From: Rhodospirillaceae bacterium
GTDB lineage: Bacteria > Pseudomonadota > Gammaproteobacteria > Steroidobacterales > Rariloculaceae
NCBI GenBank assembly: GCA_002718345.1
Contig: PBDA01000061.1
Coordinates: 1 to 45,220 of the forward strand
Direction of reading: 5' to 3'
Length of the DNA: 45,220 nucleotides
A program made the translations under genes and the position numbers. Positions 28,580-36,632 of this stretch are shown piece after piece; position 1 is the first letter of the stretch; each line of letters opens with the position of its first letter. The notes under the pieces are model-generated. The model was not told where the DNA came from and did no database searches. It worked only from the letters and a program-made list of their open reading frames with translations.

Positions 28580-29014
28580 CTATTGTTCTAGATAAACCGA
28601 TTCAACTGGACCAATTCCTCTGATCTCAACAATAACTTCTTCATCTTTTGCGCCATCATAGTGCACCCCTCCTGCAGGGTGTTTGACGTAACTCCCGGGG
28701 CCTAGAGGCACAGTGTTTTCTGGATCCCCATCAGCATTGAACCCTGTATGCCAAGTACCAGCAATTACAGTTACATACCGGTCTTTACTGTGATAGTGGG
28801 GTGTTGTGAAAGTCCCTGGAGGAGATTTAACACGATAGACATAAAAACCTTCAGCCCCTGGTGCACCTTCTAAAAGAACAAAAGATGTTCCATTTTCTCT
28901 TACAGTCCACTCCATTTGGTCTGGTGTGAGCCGCGCAAAACCTTCTTCAGATTCTTGAGCCAAAAGAAATGGTACTAGCGCAAAAAAGGTAAAAATTGAA
29001 AGAAATTTTTTCAT
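28580..29014 (-). CDS. Secreted cupin-domain protein
   Basis: The 144-residue protein has a signal peptide (about 1-19, ending LLAQ-E) and a single cupin domain. The metal-binding pattern is seen as TPHYHSKDRYVTVIAGTWHTGF (about 71-92) and, in the second motif, GSYVKHPAGGVHYDGAKD (about 107-124). Such secreted cupins of the DUF4437/ChrR-like type may bind metal and small molecules; no reaction can be named. It lies downstream of a secreted VOC-family gene on the same strand with a 48-base gap, so the two periplasmic metal-fold proteins may be co-expressed. Confidence 0.82.
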   Translation of the reverse strand: MKKFLSIFTFFALVPFLLAQESEEGFARLTPDQMEWTVRENGTSFVLLEGAPGAEGFYVYRVKSPPGTFTTPHYHSKDRYVTVIAGTWHTGFNADGDPENTVPLGPGSYVKHPAGGVHYDGAKDEEVIVEIRGIGPVESVYLEQ

Positions 29015-29062
29015 TTTTGGTTCTCCACAGAAATTTCTTAATAAATCAACTTGCTATTTTTA

Positions 29063-29872
29063 TTAAGGTGATAAGGGTTCTGTCATCTCAATGTGTAAAC
29101 CATCTGGTCCTTTAAGGAACATTAGGTCTGCTCCCGGTGGATTTGGTCGTTCTAGATAAGGTTGATAGCCTGAAGCCGCTAAAGTATCTCTAAAGGCGTC
29201 AAGAGATGGCACGAGAAAACCTATGTGATCTGCCGCTGTATGCTGGCTCGGTATTCGTTGATCATCTTCTGTCGCCTGAGTTATATGTACCCAAACAGTA
29301 TCATAAAGGATTGTATGAAAACGTCCGCGACCCCTTTCTTCAGAATACTCTCCTCCGAATACTTGTAAAAACCAATCGCTCATAGCATCTGCATCTGACG
29401 CAAAAAAATGAACATGGTTTATGCCCGTATAGATTGGATCTTCTAATAGTTCAAAGCGCCCCCCCCAAGGGTCTGTCACATGACTTATTAAGGATGCGGT
29501 GACACCCTCTTGAGGTTCAGTTCTGATTACACCACCAAGTTCACGTATGAGTTCAACTGTAGCCCTTACGTCTGGAACAGAAATGCCAACATGGTCAAAA
29601 ACGCTTCTAGATCCGTCAACTGCCATTCCCTCATTAGGCATGCTGCCAACGAACCCATTGTGATAGCGAATGCCTGGTCCGGGTCCGATTTCATCAGGTT
29701 CTCCGCCTAGTACACTGTTATACCAAGCTGCAGCTTCTTCTTGTTGGCCTGCTGGCACTCTGAGGTGCGCATGAGTAAAGATGCTTTGTGATAGGGCGAA
29801 TTCAGGCAGGAAAGTAACAAGAGCTAAAAGGCTTAAAAATTTTCCCTTAGATTTCAGAGTATTATTGCTCAT
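29063..29872 (-). CDS. Secreted VOC (glyoxalase/dioxygenase) superfamily protein
   Basis: The 269-residue protein has a signal peptide (about 1-29) and two tandem VOC modules (about 30-140 and 145-269). The first contains THAHLRVP, FDHVGISVPD and VTDPWGGRFELLED. The second contains TGINHVHFFASD, HTAADHIGFLVPS and LKGPDGLHIEMTEP. Paired His/Glu residues at the module edges fit a metal site. I chose the ATG at 29872 over an upstream frame extension to 29920, because AGGAAA precedes it and the signal peptide follows. VOC proteins are mostly cytoplasmic, so an exported one is unusual. The substrate is unknown. Confidence 0.82.
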   Translation of the reverse strand: MSNNTLKSKGKFLSLLALVTFLPEFALSQSIFTHAHLRVPAGQQEEAAAWYNSVLGGEPDEIGPGPGIRYHNGFVGSMPNEGMAVDGSRSVFDHVGISVPDVRATVELIRELGGVIRTEPQEGVTASLISHVTDPWGGRFELLEDPIYTGINHVHFFASDADAMSDWFLQVFGGEYSEERGRGRFHTILYDTVWVHITQATEDDQRIPSQHTAADHIGFLVPSLDAFRDTLAASGYQPYLERPNPPGADLMFLKGPDGLHIEMTEPLSP

Positions 29873-30030
29873 GATTAGTTTCCTTTGTGGGCATATTATG
29901 GCTTTGCAATAGAAGAACATAGCATTGGAACAACTAGCACGCCAATAGATAAATATTTTAATCCATCAGGAGCCAATGCAATTACCAACTAGTAAGGTAG
30001 AATCAAAACAAGTTAAGACTAGAGTTTTAC

Positions 30031-30474
30031 ATGTTTGAAAAGTACAAGAATAAGAGTAAAGAAGAATCCTCAAATCTTCCGATAAAAACTCCTTCTGTTT
30101 TAGGGTCTAATCTTAAATTTCAAGGTGAGCTGAGTGCTGACGAGGACTTGATAATTCAGGCTAATGTTAGAGGCAAAATTTCACACAATATAAAAAGTTT
30201 AACAGTGGGCAGATTAGGCCATGTTGAAGCAAATATCAGTGCTGTATTAATAATCATTGAAGGAACTGTAGTTGGGGATTTAAGTGGTGAGGAGGAAGTA
30301 ATTATTAAACGAAGTGGAAAAGTTACAGGAAATTTATCAGCGCCAAGCGTTACGATAGAAAAAGGGGCCACTATCAATGGTCAAATAGAAATGAACAAAA
30401 AGGTGCATGCTGATTATGAAGAAAAGTCTAGCAGTCTTTTTGAAAGCGATGTTATTGTGGCTGGGGAAAAATAG
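30031..30474 (+). CDS. Bactofilin-family cytoskeletal protein
   Basis: The 147-residue polymer-forming protein has the bactofilin (DUF583) beta-helix core (about 25-120). It starts SVLGSNLKFQGELSADEDLIIQANVRGKI and continues with regular turns such as GHVEANISAVLIIIEGTVVGDLSG and GKVTGNLSAPSVTIEKGATINGQIEM. Bactofilins form filaments at the membrane and guide local cell-wall synthesis or cell shape. No lytic endopeptidase (M23) partner is adjacent, although mltB is about 1 kb away. It is separated by 11 bases from the DUF6152 gene, so the two are probably co-transcribed. Confidence 0.92.
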   Translation: MFEKYKNKSKEESSNLPIKTPSVLGSNLKFQGELSADEDLIIQANVRGKISHNIKSLTVGRLGHVEANISAVLIIIEGTVVGDLSGEEEVIIKRSGKVTGNLSAPSVTIEKGATINGQIEMNKKVHADYEEKSSSLFESDVIVAGEK

Positions 30475-30485
30475 AGGGGCAAAAT

Positions 30486-31523
30486 ATGATCAGATATTGT
30501 TTCTCTCTTCTGTTTTTTCTCGCATCTAATATATCTGATGCTCATCATTCCAACGATTATCATTTCGATCGTAATATTGGGGTTTCTTTCAGCGGAACTG
30601 TGAAAATGTTTCGCTTCATCAATCCTCATGCGCGTTTGCTTGTCGATGTAACTAGTGAAAATGGAGAAATAGTTACATGGGATTGTGAAATGGCTGGTTC
30701 AAATGGATTACAGAGGCGAGGTTGGACTAGCAATATTTTTAAAATAGGTGATGAAATAACTGTAAAGGGGTTCGCTGCGAGACGTAATAATACCGAATGT
30801 TACTTTGACGTAGCTGAAATGGATAATGGCCGGAGAATTGCATTATCAGACTCATTCGATATGCAAATATCAGAAGAACCAGCTCCTGTTTTGGGCACAC
30901 CAGATAATGGAACTGTTCCAAATTTTAGTCGTGTTTGGCAGCGCGCACGTGGTGGCACAGATCGACCACCCCAGGGCGGGCCACGTCTTGGTGGGCCTAA
31001 TCGGAATGCTTGGGTGCTTTCAGAGTTGGGTAGAGCAGCACTAGATTCTTATGATTCGGTCTTTGATGATCCAGCGCTAGAGTGTAGTCCAGTTAGCATC
31101 AGGCGTCTTTGGGGGAATAATGATCTTACTGAAATTGAGCAAACAGCCGACTCGGTCATAATAAGACACGAGTGGATGGATGCAGTTCGTGAAGTAAATC
31201 TGATGCTAAATCAACACCCAGAGAATCTTGAACCGAGATTGTTGGGGCATTCAATCGGGTGGTATGAAGATGATACCTTAGTTATTGATACTATCGGTTA
31301 TGAAGCTGGTATGCTGGAACAACATCCGGGCTTACCACATAGTGAACACCTCCATACTGTAGAACGTCTTACCCTTGCCGAAGAAGGTAACAGATTTGAA
31401 ATTACAATCCTGATGGAGGATCCACTGTACTTTACTGATCAGCTATCAACGTCTAGGTCTTTTGTTGTTGCTAATGCTGTTCCACAGGAATACAACTGCA
31501 CGCACCCAGAGCTTGGACGCTAA
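30486..31523 (+). CDS. Secreted two-domain protein with DUF6152 N-terminus
   Basis: The 345-residue protein has a signal peptide (about 1-18, DA-HHS). An N-terminal DUF6152 domain follows (about 19-115, HHSNDYHFDRNIGVSFSGTV and FINPHARLLVDV), then a Pro/Gly-rich linker (about 140-175). The C-terminal domain (about 190-345) has GHSIGWYEDDTLVIDTIGYE and LHTVERLTLAEEGNRFEITI. The latter resembles the protein at 3619-4737, so this looks like a fusion of the two products encoded separately at 3190-4737. GAGGGGCAAAAT precedes the ATG. The function is unknown. Confidence 0.8.
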   Translation: MIRYCFSLLFFLASNISDAHHSNDYHFDRNIGVSFSGTVKMFRFINPHARLLVDVTSENGEIVTWDCEMAGSNGLQRRGWTSNIFKIGDEITVKGFAARRNNTECYFDVAEMDNGRRIALSDSFDMQISEEPAPVLGTPDNGTVPNFSRVWQRARGGTDRPPQGGPRLGGPNRNAWVLSELGRAALDSYDSVFDDPALECSPVSIRRLWGNNDLTEIEQTADSVIIRHEWMDAVREVNLMLNQHPENLEPRLLGHSIGWYEDDTLVIDTIGYEAGMLEQHPGLPHSEHLHTVERLTLAEEGNRFEITILMEDPLYFTDQLSTSRSFVVANAVPQEYNCTHPELGR

Positions 31524-31540
31524 TTAAATATCACTGTTTT

Positions 31541-32542
31541 TTATGGTAATGATTGCTGTTGTAATGGAGGTTGCCCGCCAATCCGATCAGCCAGGTGTCC
31601 AAGCGCTATAGCAAATAGATGTGATCGATTCCACCGAAGAATGGAGCGGTAATTCTGATACACAATAAAGGCAGGGTGATTATTATCATTAGGTAAAATG
31701 ATAGATCCATTTAGATCTGCAGAAGATAACATTGTTCCATCGATTTGTTTTACCCCTAGCGCGCTCCATTCAATAAGAGGTTTTTGTGTATCAAGCCCGC
31801 TCAGGCTAACATCAAAGTCATCTGGTATTGTTACTTGACGGCCCCATATAAAGCCGGGGCGCCAAGAAGAAGCCATGTAATTGGCCGCTGACTCGATAGC
31901 GTCTGCAGGACTACCCCAAATATCCTTGCGCCCATCGCCATCGCCATCTTTAGCATAATCAATAAATGTTGATGGCATAAATTGCAGTTGCCCCATAGCG
32001 CCTGCCCATGATCCTTTCATTGCTTCAGAGCTAATGTGTCCTTCATCAATAATACGAAGAGCATTAAGTAGTTCTCTTCGAAAAAAAGTAGCGCGTCGAG
32101 GATCGTAAGCAAGTGTTACTAGCGAACTTATTACGCCATCATTACCTTGGTAGTTTCCATAACTACTTTCAATTCCCCAGGCCGAGACAAGAATTCGGGC
32201 TGGGATGCCATAACGTTCCGAAACATCCTGAAGTAGCTCTTTATCTTCAGTCATACGTCGACGTCCTTCGACGATTCTTGCATCCGTTACTACCCTGTCT
32301 ATGTAGGTCCAGAAGTCCAACCTTGATTCTGCCTGATTTCGGTCACGTTGAATAACACGTTCTATAGGCTGGATATTTATCAGCGCTTCATCTAGCGTTT
32401 CATTTGAAATTCCCGCTGATAAAGCTTCAGCGCAAAATTCTTCAAGCCACTCATTAAATGGCTGAGTATTTTGCGCTAAAACTGGGATACTGAAAAAAAA
32501 CGTAAGGAGGCTTATGGTAAATAAACAATTTTTCATTTTCAT
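31541..32542 (-). CDS. mltB: Lytic murein transglycosylase, MltB family
   Basis: The 333-residue periplasmic enzyme cleaves peptidoglycan glycan strands to 1,6-anhydromuropeptides. It has a signal peptide (about 1-23) without a clear lipobox, so it may be a soluble MltB-type. The SLT-B domain contains the catalytic Glu in SAWGIESSYG (E125), SWAGAMGQLQFMPSTFIDYAKDGDGDG (about 186-212), DAIESAANYM and a C-terminal NYRSILRWNRSHLFAIALGHLADRI. Length is typical. Convergent with the bactofilin/DUF6152 operon. Confidence 0.93.
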   Translation of the reverse strand: MKMKNCLFTISLLTFFFSIPVLAQNTQPFNEWLEEFCAEALSAGISNETLDEALINIQPIERVIQRDRNQAESRLDFWTYIDRVVTDARIVEGRRRMTEDKELLQDVSERYGIPARILVSAWGIESSYGNYQGNDGVISSLVTLAYDPRRATFFRRELLNALRIIDEGHISSEAMKGSWAGAMGQLQFMPSTFIDYAKDGDGDGRKDIWGSPADAIESAANYMASSWRPGFIWGRQVTIPDDFDVSLSGLDTQKPLIEWSALGVKQIDGTMLSSADLNGSIILPNDNNHPAFIVYQNYRSILRWNRSHLFAIALGHLADRIGGQPPLQQQSLP

Positions 32543-32759
32543 CTCAATTTGCCTATTAACTCAATATTAAAATTTACTATATAGGACTAAATAATTTTTA
32601 TTAAAGACTTTAATTACTTAACCTATTCTAAACAAATCAAATATACTATTACCTTGAGTTTTTGCTCAATTAATTCAAGTATAAGTCTGAATGCTATAAA
32701 CAGCACCAGAATAAAATAGAATTATAATGTTGACGAATAATAACCAAAGGGGAACCTAT

Positions 32760-33422
32760 ATGAAGATGGTTAAGTATATTTTTGTTGCTATTGGGTTAAG
32801 CCTAGTAGCTATGACCAGTTTTGCTCAGCAGCCTATGAGTTTTTTCATTACTAGTGAAGGGCCTGGCGATGGTGGCAACTTGGGTGGTTTGGCTGGAGCA
32901 GATGCACACTGTCAGCAATTGGCAGCAGCTGTAGGAAGAGGTGATGCAACTTGGCGTGCATATCTCAGTCAAGCTGCTGGAGGTGGGGCGGCTGCGGTTA
33001 ATGCGCGTGATCGTATTGGTAATGGGCCTTGGTACAACGCAAATGGTGTATACATTGCTTGGGATATCGATGGATTGCATGAAGATCGTAATAATATTCG
33101 AAAACCTACAGCAGTTGATGAGAATGGAAATGAAATAGCTGGAGCCGGAGATTCGCCGAACAGACATGATATTTTGACGGGTTCTAACAGCGCAGGAAAT
33201 TTGCCTGATGGCGGCTTTGTTCCTGGGGGTGGTCCTGGTTTTACGACTACTTGCAGTAATTGGACTAGCGGCGATGCAGGTAATGCTATTGTTGGTCATC
33301 ATGATCGGTTAGGTGGTCCCAGCGCTTCATGGAATGCTGTGCATAGCACTCGCAGTTGTTCTCAAGAGGATCTTGAGTCTACAGGTGGCGATGGATTGTT
33401 CTATTGCTTTGCAGCTGACTAA
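32760..33422 (+). CDS. Secreted lectin-like (DUF1554-type) protein
   Basis: The 220-residue protein has a signal peptide (about 1-23, ending SFAQ-Q). The mature protein looks like a C-type-lectin-like/DUF1554 fold: MSFFITSEGPGDGGNLGGLAGADAHCQQLA (about 26-55), TWRAYLSQ, NGPWYNANGVYIAWD, and late Cys residues in TTCSNW, RSCSQED and FYCFAAD that probably form disulphides. The ATG at 32760 is chosen over an upstream ATG at 32727, because AGGGGAACC stands directly before it and gives a clean signal peptide. The ligand is unknown. It has its own AT-rich upstream region and a hairpin downstream, so it is likely monocistronic. Confidence 0.75.
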   Translation: MKMVKYIFVAIGLSLVAMTSFAQQPMSFFITSEGPGDGGNLGGLAGADAHCQQLAAAVGRGDATWRAYLSQAAGGGAAAVNARDRIGNGPWYNANGVYIAWDIDGLHEDRNNIRKPTAVDENGNEIAGAGDSPNRHDILTGSNSAGNLPDGGFVPGGGPGFTTTCSNWTSGDAGNAIVGHHDRLGGPSASWNAVHSTRSCSQEDLESTGGDGLFYCFAAD

Positions 33423-33448
33423 TCTGTTTCAGTATGTTTGAGTTGAAT

Positions 33449-33467
33449 GCCCTCAAATAATGAGGGC
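33449..33467 (+). terminator. Probable terminator of the lectin-like gene
   Basis: GCCCTCA (33449-33455) pairs perfectly with TGAGGGC (33461-33467) around loop AATAA, 27 bases after the stop codon. TTCTCG follows, a weak uridine tract. Confidence 0.55.
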
Positions 33468-33548
33468 TTCTCGCTGGTCGCCAGATGATGATTTACTTTA
33501 TTTCATCTGTGCGGCCATCGAGCACCTCTAGTCTTTGTAAGGCAGCCT

Positions 33549-33935
33549 ATGAGTTTTGATGAATTAAAGCTGCCACCACCAAAATTAATTATTAGCGCAA
33601 GCTCTATCCTGATAATCTGTGTATGGCTTTTTATTGATTTTGCTATACGAGATCCTTCAACAATATTGTTTGCATTAATTGCGCTTGGTTCTGATGTATT
33701 AGTCAGAAATCTTACTAGTGGGCCTTTCACTGATAGGTATTGGTTTGTATTAGTCTTAGTTCAGTCAATATTTAGTGTTATTTTTTTCTTGCTTCCCGCA
33801 GTCTGTTTTAGTTTATTTAGCGCCAAACGTTATAAGTCAGAAATTATTTCGTTAGTACTACTAATTTGGTTGGTTTTTTATTTGGCATCTCTAGTCTTCA
33901 TTTTTGATTTGAGAATGATAATAAGTTTCTTGTGA
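33549..33935 (+). CDS. Small integral membrane protein of unknown function
   Basis: The 128-residue protein has about four hydrophobic segments (about 14-33, 38-54, 67-93 and 103-124) and very few charged residues between them. No family is recognised. AAGGCAGCCT precedes the ATG at 33549. It lies 102 bases upstream of kdsA, but a promoter-like sequence in that gap suggests it is not part of the kdsA operon. Most likely an inner-membrane protein; no function can be proposed. Confidence 0.6.
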   Translation: MSFDELKLPPPKLIISASSILIICVWLFIDFAIRDPSTILFALIALGSDVLVRNLTSGPFTDRYWFVLVLVQSIFSVIFFLLPAVCFSLFSAKRYKSEIISLVLLIWLVFYLASLVFIFDLRMIISFL

Positions 33936-34002
33936 TCATTTCAGAGCAAGTTGCTGCAGAGGAAACAGTTATTTATTCTAAAAGAGATTTGTCTTAGTCT
34001 AG

Positions 34003-34011
34003 TGGTACAAT
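34003..34011 (+). promoter_or_regulatory. Candidate extended -10 promoter of the kdsA operon
   Basis: TGGTACAAT forms an extended -10 element (TACAAT at 34006-34011) 26 bases before the kdsA start codon. No good -35 box is visible at the right distance, as is common with extended -10 promoters. Confidence 0.35.
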
Positions 34012-34037
34012 ATTTGGCGTAAAAGATAAGTTTTTAA

Positions 34038-34874
34038 ATGAAAAGAAAACACGTCAAAATTTCTGATATCAAGTGTGGGTCAGAACAATTATTCCTTATT
34101 AGTGGGCCATGTGTTATTGAGTCTGAGGAATTAATGATGCGGACAGCTGAGCGACTTAAGGACATTTCTCAGGACCTTAAAATACCCCTTATTTTTAAAT
34201 CGTCCTTTTCCAAGGATAACCGTAGTTCATTAGACTATTATCAAGGCCCAGGATTAGATGAAGGACTCAGAATATTAGAAAAAATAAAAAAAGAATTCAG
34301 TTTGCCTGTTCTTACTGATATACATTATCCAGATCAAGCAGCACCAGCAGCTCATGTTGTAGACGTTATCCAAATTCCAGCTTACTTGTGTATGCAGAGC
34401 GAACTAGTTGTGGCTGCAGCTAAAACAGGTTGTGTGATAAATCTAAAGCATGGCCAGTTTATCGCTCCAGATAATATGTCTAAACCTGTGAAAAAAGTAG
34501 AAGACTCTGGGAATGAAAGGATAGTGCTTACGGAGCGTGGATATACTTTTGGTTATAACGATTTAGTTGTAGATCCTCGTAGTTTTCTTTTGTTAAACCA
34601 AATTGGTTATCCCGTAGTTTTTGATATTACTCACACGATACGTAAATATGGAATTCCAAGTAAAGACCCGAGAGGTGGTACTCGAGAATTTTTGTCCGTA
34701 CTCTCTAGGGCTGGTGTAGCTGCAGGTGTTGATGGCATCTTTATCGAAACGCATCCGAATCCACCTGAGGCATTATGTGATGCTGCAAGTCAGTACTATC
34801 TGGACCAATTATCAGAATTTGTGAAACCTCTACTGGAGATACACAATCTTGTAAGGGGACAATTGGTTCACTAG
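34038..34874 (+). CDS. kdsA: 3-deoxy-8-phosphooctulonate synthase (KdsA) or close variant
   Basis: The 278-residue TIM-barrel enzyme condenses phosphoenolpyruvate with arabinose 5-phosphate to Kdo 8-phosphate, a lipopolysaccharide core precursor. It shows ISGPCVIESEE, the arabinose-phosphate loop FKSSFSKDNRSS (N61, R62), LTDIHYPDQAAP, NLKHGQFIAP, LTERGYTFGYNDLVVD and GVDGIFIETHPNP. Some usually conserved spots differ from common KdsA: LCMQSEL where CRQTDL is usual, NLKHGQ for NVKKGQ, and ITHTIRKYG for ATHSVQ. A slightly different acceptor is therefore possible. It is the first of three tightly spaced genes, with a transaldolase-CBS fusion and a KdsC-like phosphatase downstream. Confidence 0.9.
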   Translation: MKRKHVKISDIKCGSEQLFLISGPCVIESEELMMRTAERLKDISQDLKIPLIFKSSFSKDNRSSLDYYQGPGLDEGLRILEKIKKEFSLPVLTDIHYPDQAAPAAHVVDVIQIPAYLCMQSELVVAAAKTGCVINLKHGQFIAPDNMSKPVKKVEDSGNERIVLTERGYTFGYNDLVVDPRSFLLLNQIGYPVVFDITHTIRKYGIPSKDPRGGTREFLSVLSRAGVAAGVDGIFIETHPNPPEALCDAASQYYLDQLSEFVKPLLEIHNLVRGQLVH

Positions 34875-34885
34875 AAGGATAATAA

Positions 34886-35923
34886 ATGGACCTTTATCTA
34901 GATTCAGTAGACTTTGATGAAATTGAACAGGCGTTAGAGTTTGGTTTCATCAAAGGACTTACTACAACCCCTACCTTCATGCATCGTCATGGGATTAAGG
35001 ATATTGATAGCGCCATCGTCAAATTATCTGGCATGGTTCCTGAATTACAAGTAGAGGCTTTGGGTGAAACACCAGATTCCATAATAAATGAAGCCAAAAG
35101 AATACTGGCTTTGCCTTTAAAGCAAGAGCCTGTGTTTAAGGTACCTATATCTAATGAGGGTTTAATAGCGTGTCAGCGACTTACAGCCAAGGGACATCGT
35201 GTCAACGTACATCTTATATACACACTTAATCAGGCATACATGGCTATTGAAGCTGGCGCAGCGTTTGTTTGCCCATTAGCTGGACGGTTACAGGACCAGG
35301 GACATGATGCTATTAAGCTCTATGAACAGTGCGTAGAAGTCATTAATAAACATAATTACCAGTCAAAAGTAATGTTTTCTTCGGTGCGTTATCCAGAACA
35401 TGTTCGCCAAGCCTTGCTTGCCGGGGTTCATGTCTGCACAGCCCCTTTTAATGTGATTAATCGTCTTTGTGACAACTCTCTAACTGCCGCTGGCACGGCC
35501 CAATTTTGGGAACATACTCAACTAATGACGCAGAGTGTTGGCAGCCTCATGCGACCTGAAAACCCTATTTGTATGACATCAGATACCTTAGCATCAGCTA
35601 TGGTAAAAATGACAGAGTCTCGTTTAGGGGCTGTAACTCTTGTGGATTCAGAAGGAAATATTGCAGGAGTATTTACAGACGGAGACCTGCGCCGAAGGCT
35701 TCAAGAGAATGGGGAAAAAATTCTAACAAAAACCATAGAAGAGATTGGATTTTCAAGGAATCCCATTACTATCGAACAAGATGCTTCTCTTGATCAAGCC
35801 GTTAAGCTTTTTAAAGAGTCTCAAGTAGATAGTATTGTCGTAATGGAAGGAAACCAGCCTTCTGGTCATTTAGATATTCAGGATCTAGTCAAGATTGGGT
35901 TGCTTGGACAAGAACATCTCTAA
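34886..35923 (+). CDS. Fructose-6-phosphate-aldolase/transaldolase domain fused to KdsD-like tandem CBS domains
   Basis: The 345-residue protein combines two parts. Residues 1-215 form an FSA/TalC-type barrel: YLDSVDFDEIEQAL, GLTTTPTFMHRHG, the Schiff-base lysine K85 in VFKVPISNEGL, and FSSVRYPEHVRQALLAGV. Residues about 225-343 are two CBS domains whose wording (GVFTDGDLRRRL, then GHLDIQDLVKIG) is that of arabinose-5-phosphate isomerase KdsD. The SIS isomerase domain of KdsD is absent. It starts 12 bases after kdsA and overlaps the KdsC-like gene. Inference: it supplies the sugar phosphate for KdsA by aldol chemistry, perhaps arabinose 5-phosphate from glyceraldehyde 3-phosphate and glycolaldehyde, with CBS-mediated control. 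Not seen by me in described systems. Confidence 0.8.
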   Translation: MDLYLDSVDFDEIEQALEFGFIKGLTTTPTFMHRHGIKDIDSAIVKLSGMVPELQVEALGETPDSIINEAKRILALPLKQEPVFKVPISNEGLIACQRLTAKGHRVNVHLIYTLNQAYMAIEAGAAFVCPLAGRLQDQGHDAIKLYEQCVEVINKHNYQSKVMFSSVRYPEHVRQALLAGVHVCTAPFNVINRLCDNSLTAAGTAQFWEHTQLMTQSVGSLMRPENPICMTSDTLASAMVKMTESRLGAVTLVDSEGNIAGVFTDGDLRRRLQENGEKILTKTIEEIGFSRNPITIEQDASLDQAVKLFKESQVDSIVVMEGNQPSGHLDIQDLVKIGLLGQEHL

Positions 35924-36593
35924 AATTGCAGACCGATTTATATCGCGGGGTGGGGTTTTTCACACTGACCCATCTGATTTGGCAGCTCGCCTACAGAATA
36001 TCCGAGGACTTATTTTTGACTGGGACGGTGTTTTCAATAACGGCATAAAAGGTGTTGGTTCAGGAAGCACCTATAGTGAAAATGATTCTATGGGCGTCAA
36101 CATGCTCAGATATGGCTTCTGGCTTTTGAACAAATCTCAGCTTTTGACGGCAATAATTACTGGAGAGATGAATGATTCAGCAAAGTTTTTGGCGGATAGA
36201 GAACACTTCCATAGTATTTATCAGGGAGTAAAAAATAAGCGATCGGTAATTGATGAATTGTTTTTTGATTACGCTTTGGATTTAGAGGCTGGAGAATTGA
36301 TTTGTGTTTTTGATGATATCAATGATCTAAGTATTGCTTCCGTTTGTGGAATACGAATTATGGTTCGTCAAAAATCTGCTCCTTTGCTTGAAGACTTTGT
36401 GGTAGGTGAGGGGCTGGTTGATTATATGACAGCCGCTGAATCGGGTATGCAAGCAGTTCGAGAAATATCAGAAATGTTGCTTGGTTTGATGGGTATTTAT
36501 CAAATCACAATTAAGTCTCGTATGGTAATGGATGATCAGTACCAAAAATATCTTGAAGAACGACAGGCCATACAAACACTTCATCATCCATAG
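35895..36593 (+). CDS. kdsC: KdsC-like HAD phosphatase
   Basis: The 232-residue HAD-superfamily phosphatase would remove phosphate from Kdo 8-phosphate or a related ulosonate phosphate. HAD motif I is LIFDWDGVFNNG (D42, D44). The KdsC-like substrate stretch NDSMGVNMLRYG (about 63-74), motif II in AIITGEM, IYQGVKNKRSVIDEL and the late Asp motif FDDINDL (D140, D141, D144) follow. It is longer than usual KdsC (about 170-190 residues) at both ends. The start is TTG at 35895, inside the 3' end of the transaldolase-CBS gene (29-base overlap). Its place after kdsA supports the pathway, though the extensions leave substrate identity open. Confidence 0.82.
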   Translation: MGCLDKNISKIADRFISRGGVFHTDPSDLAARLQNIRGLIFDWDGVFNNGIKGVGSGSTYSENDSMGVNMLRYGFWLLNKSQLLTAIITGEMNDSAKFLADREHFHSIYQGVKNKRSVIDELFFDYALDLEAGELICVFDDINDLSIASVCGIRIMVRQKSAPLLEDFVVGEGLVDYMTAAESGMQAVREISEMLLGLMGIYQITIKSRMVMDDQYQKYLEERQAIQTLHHP

Positions 36594-36632
36594 TGCCTAT
36601 GATGCTACCATAGAAAATGGAATAACATAGCT

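Noticed and set aside
34038-34874. DAHP synthase rather than KdsA
   Set aside because: The KDNRSS loop and the KdsC-like neighbour fit the Kdo-8-phosphate synthase group. No aromatic-pathway gene is adjacent.
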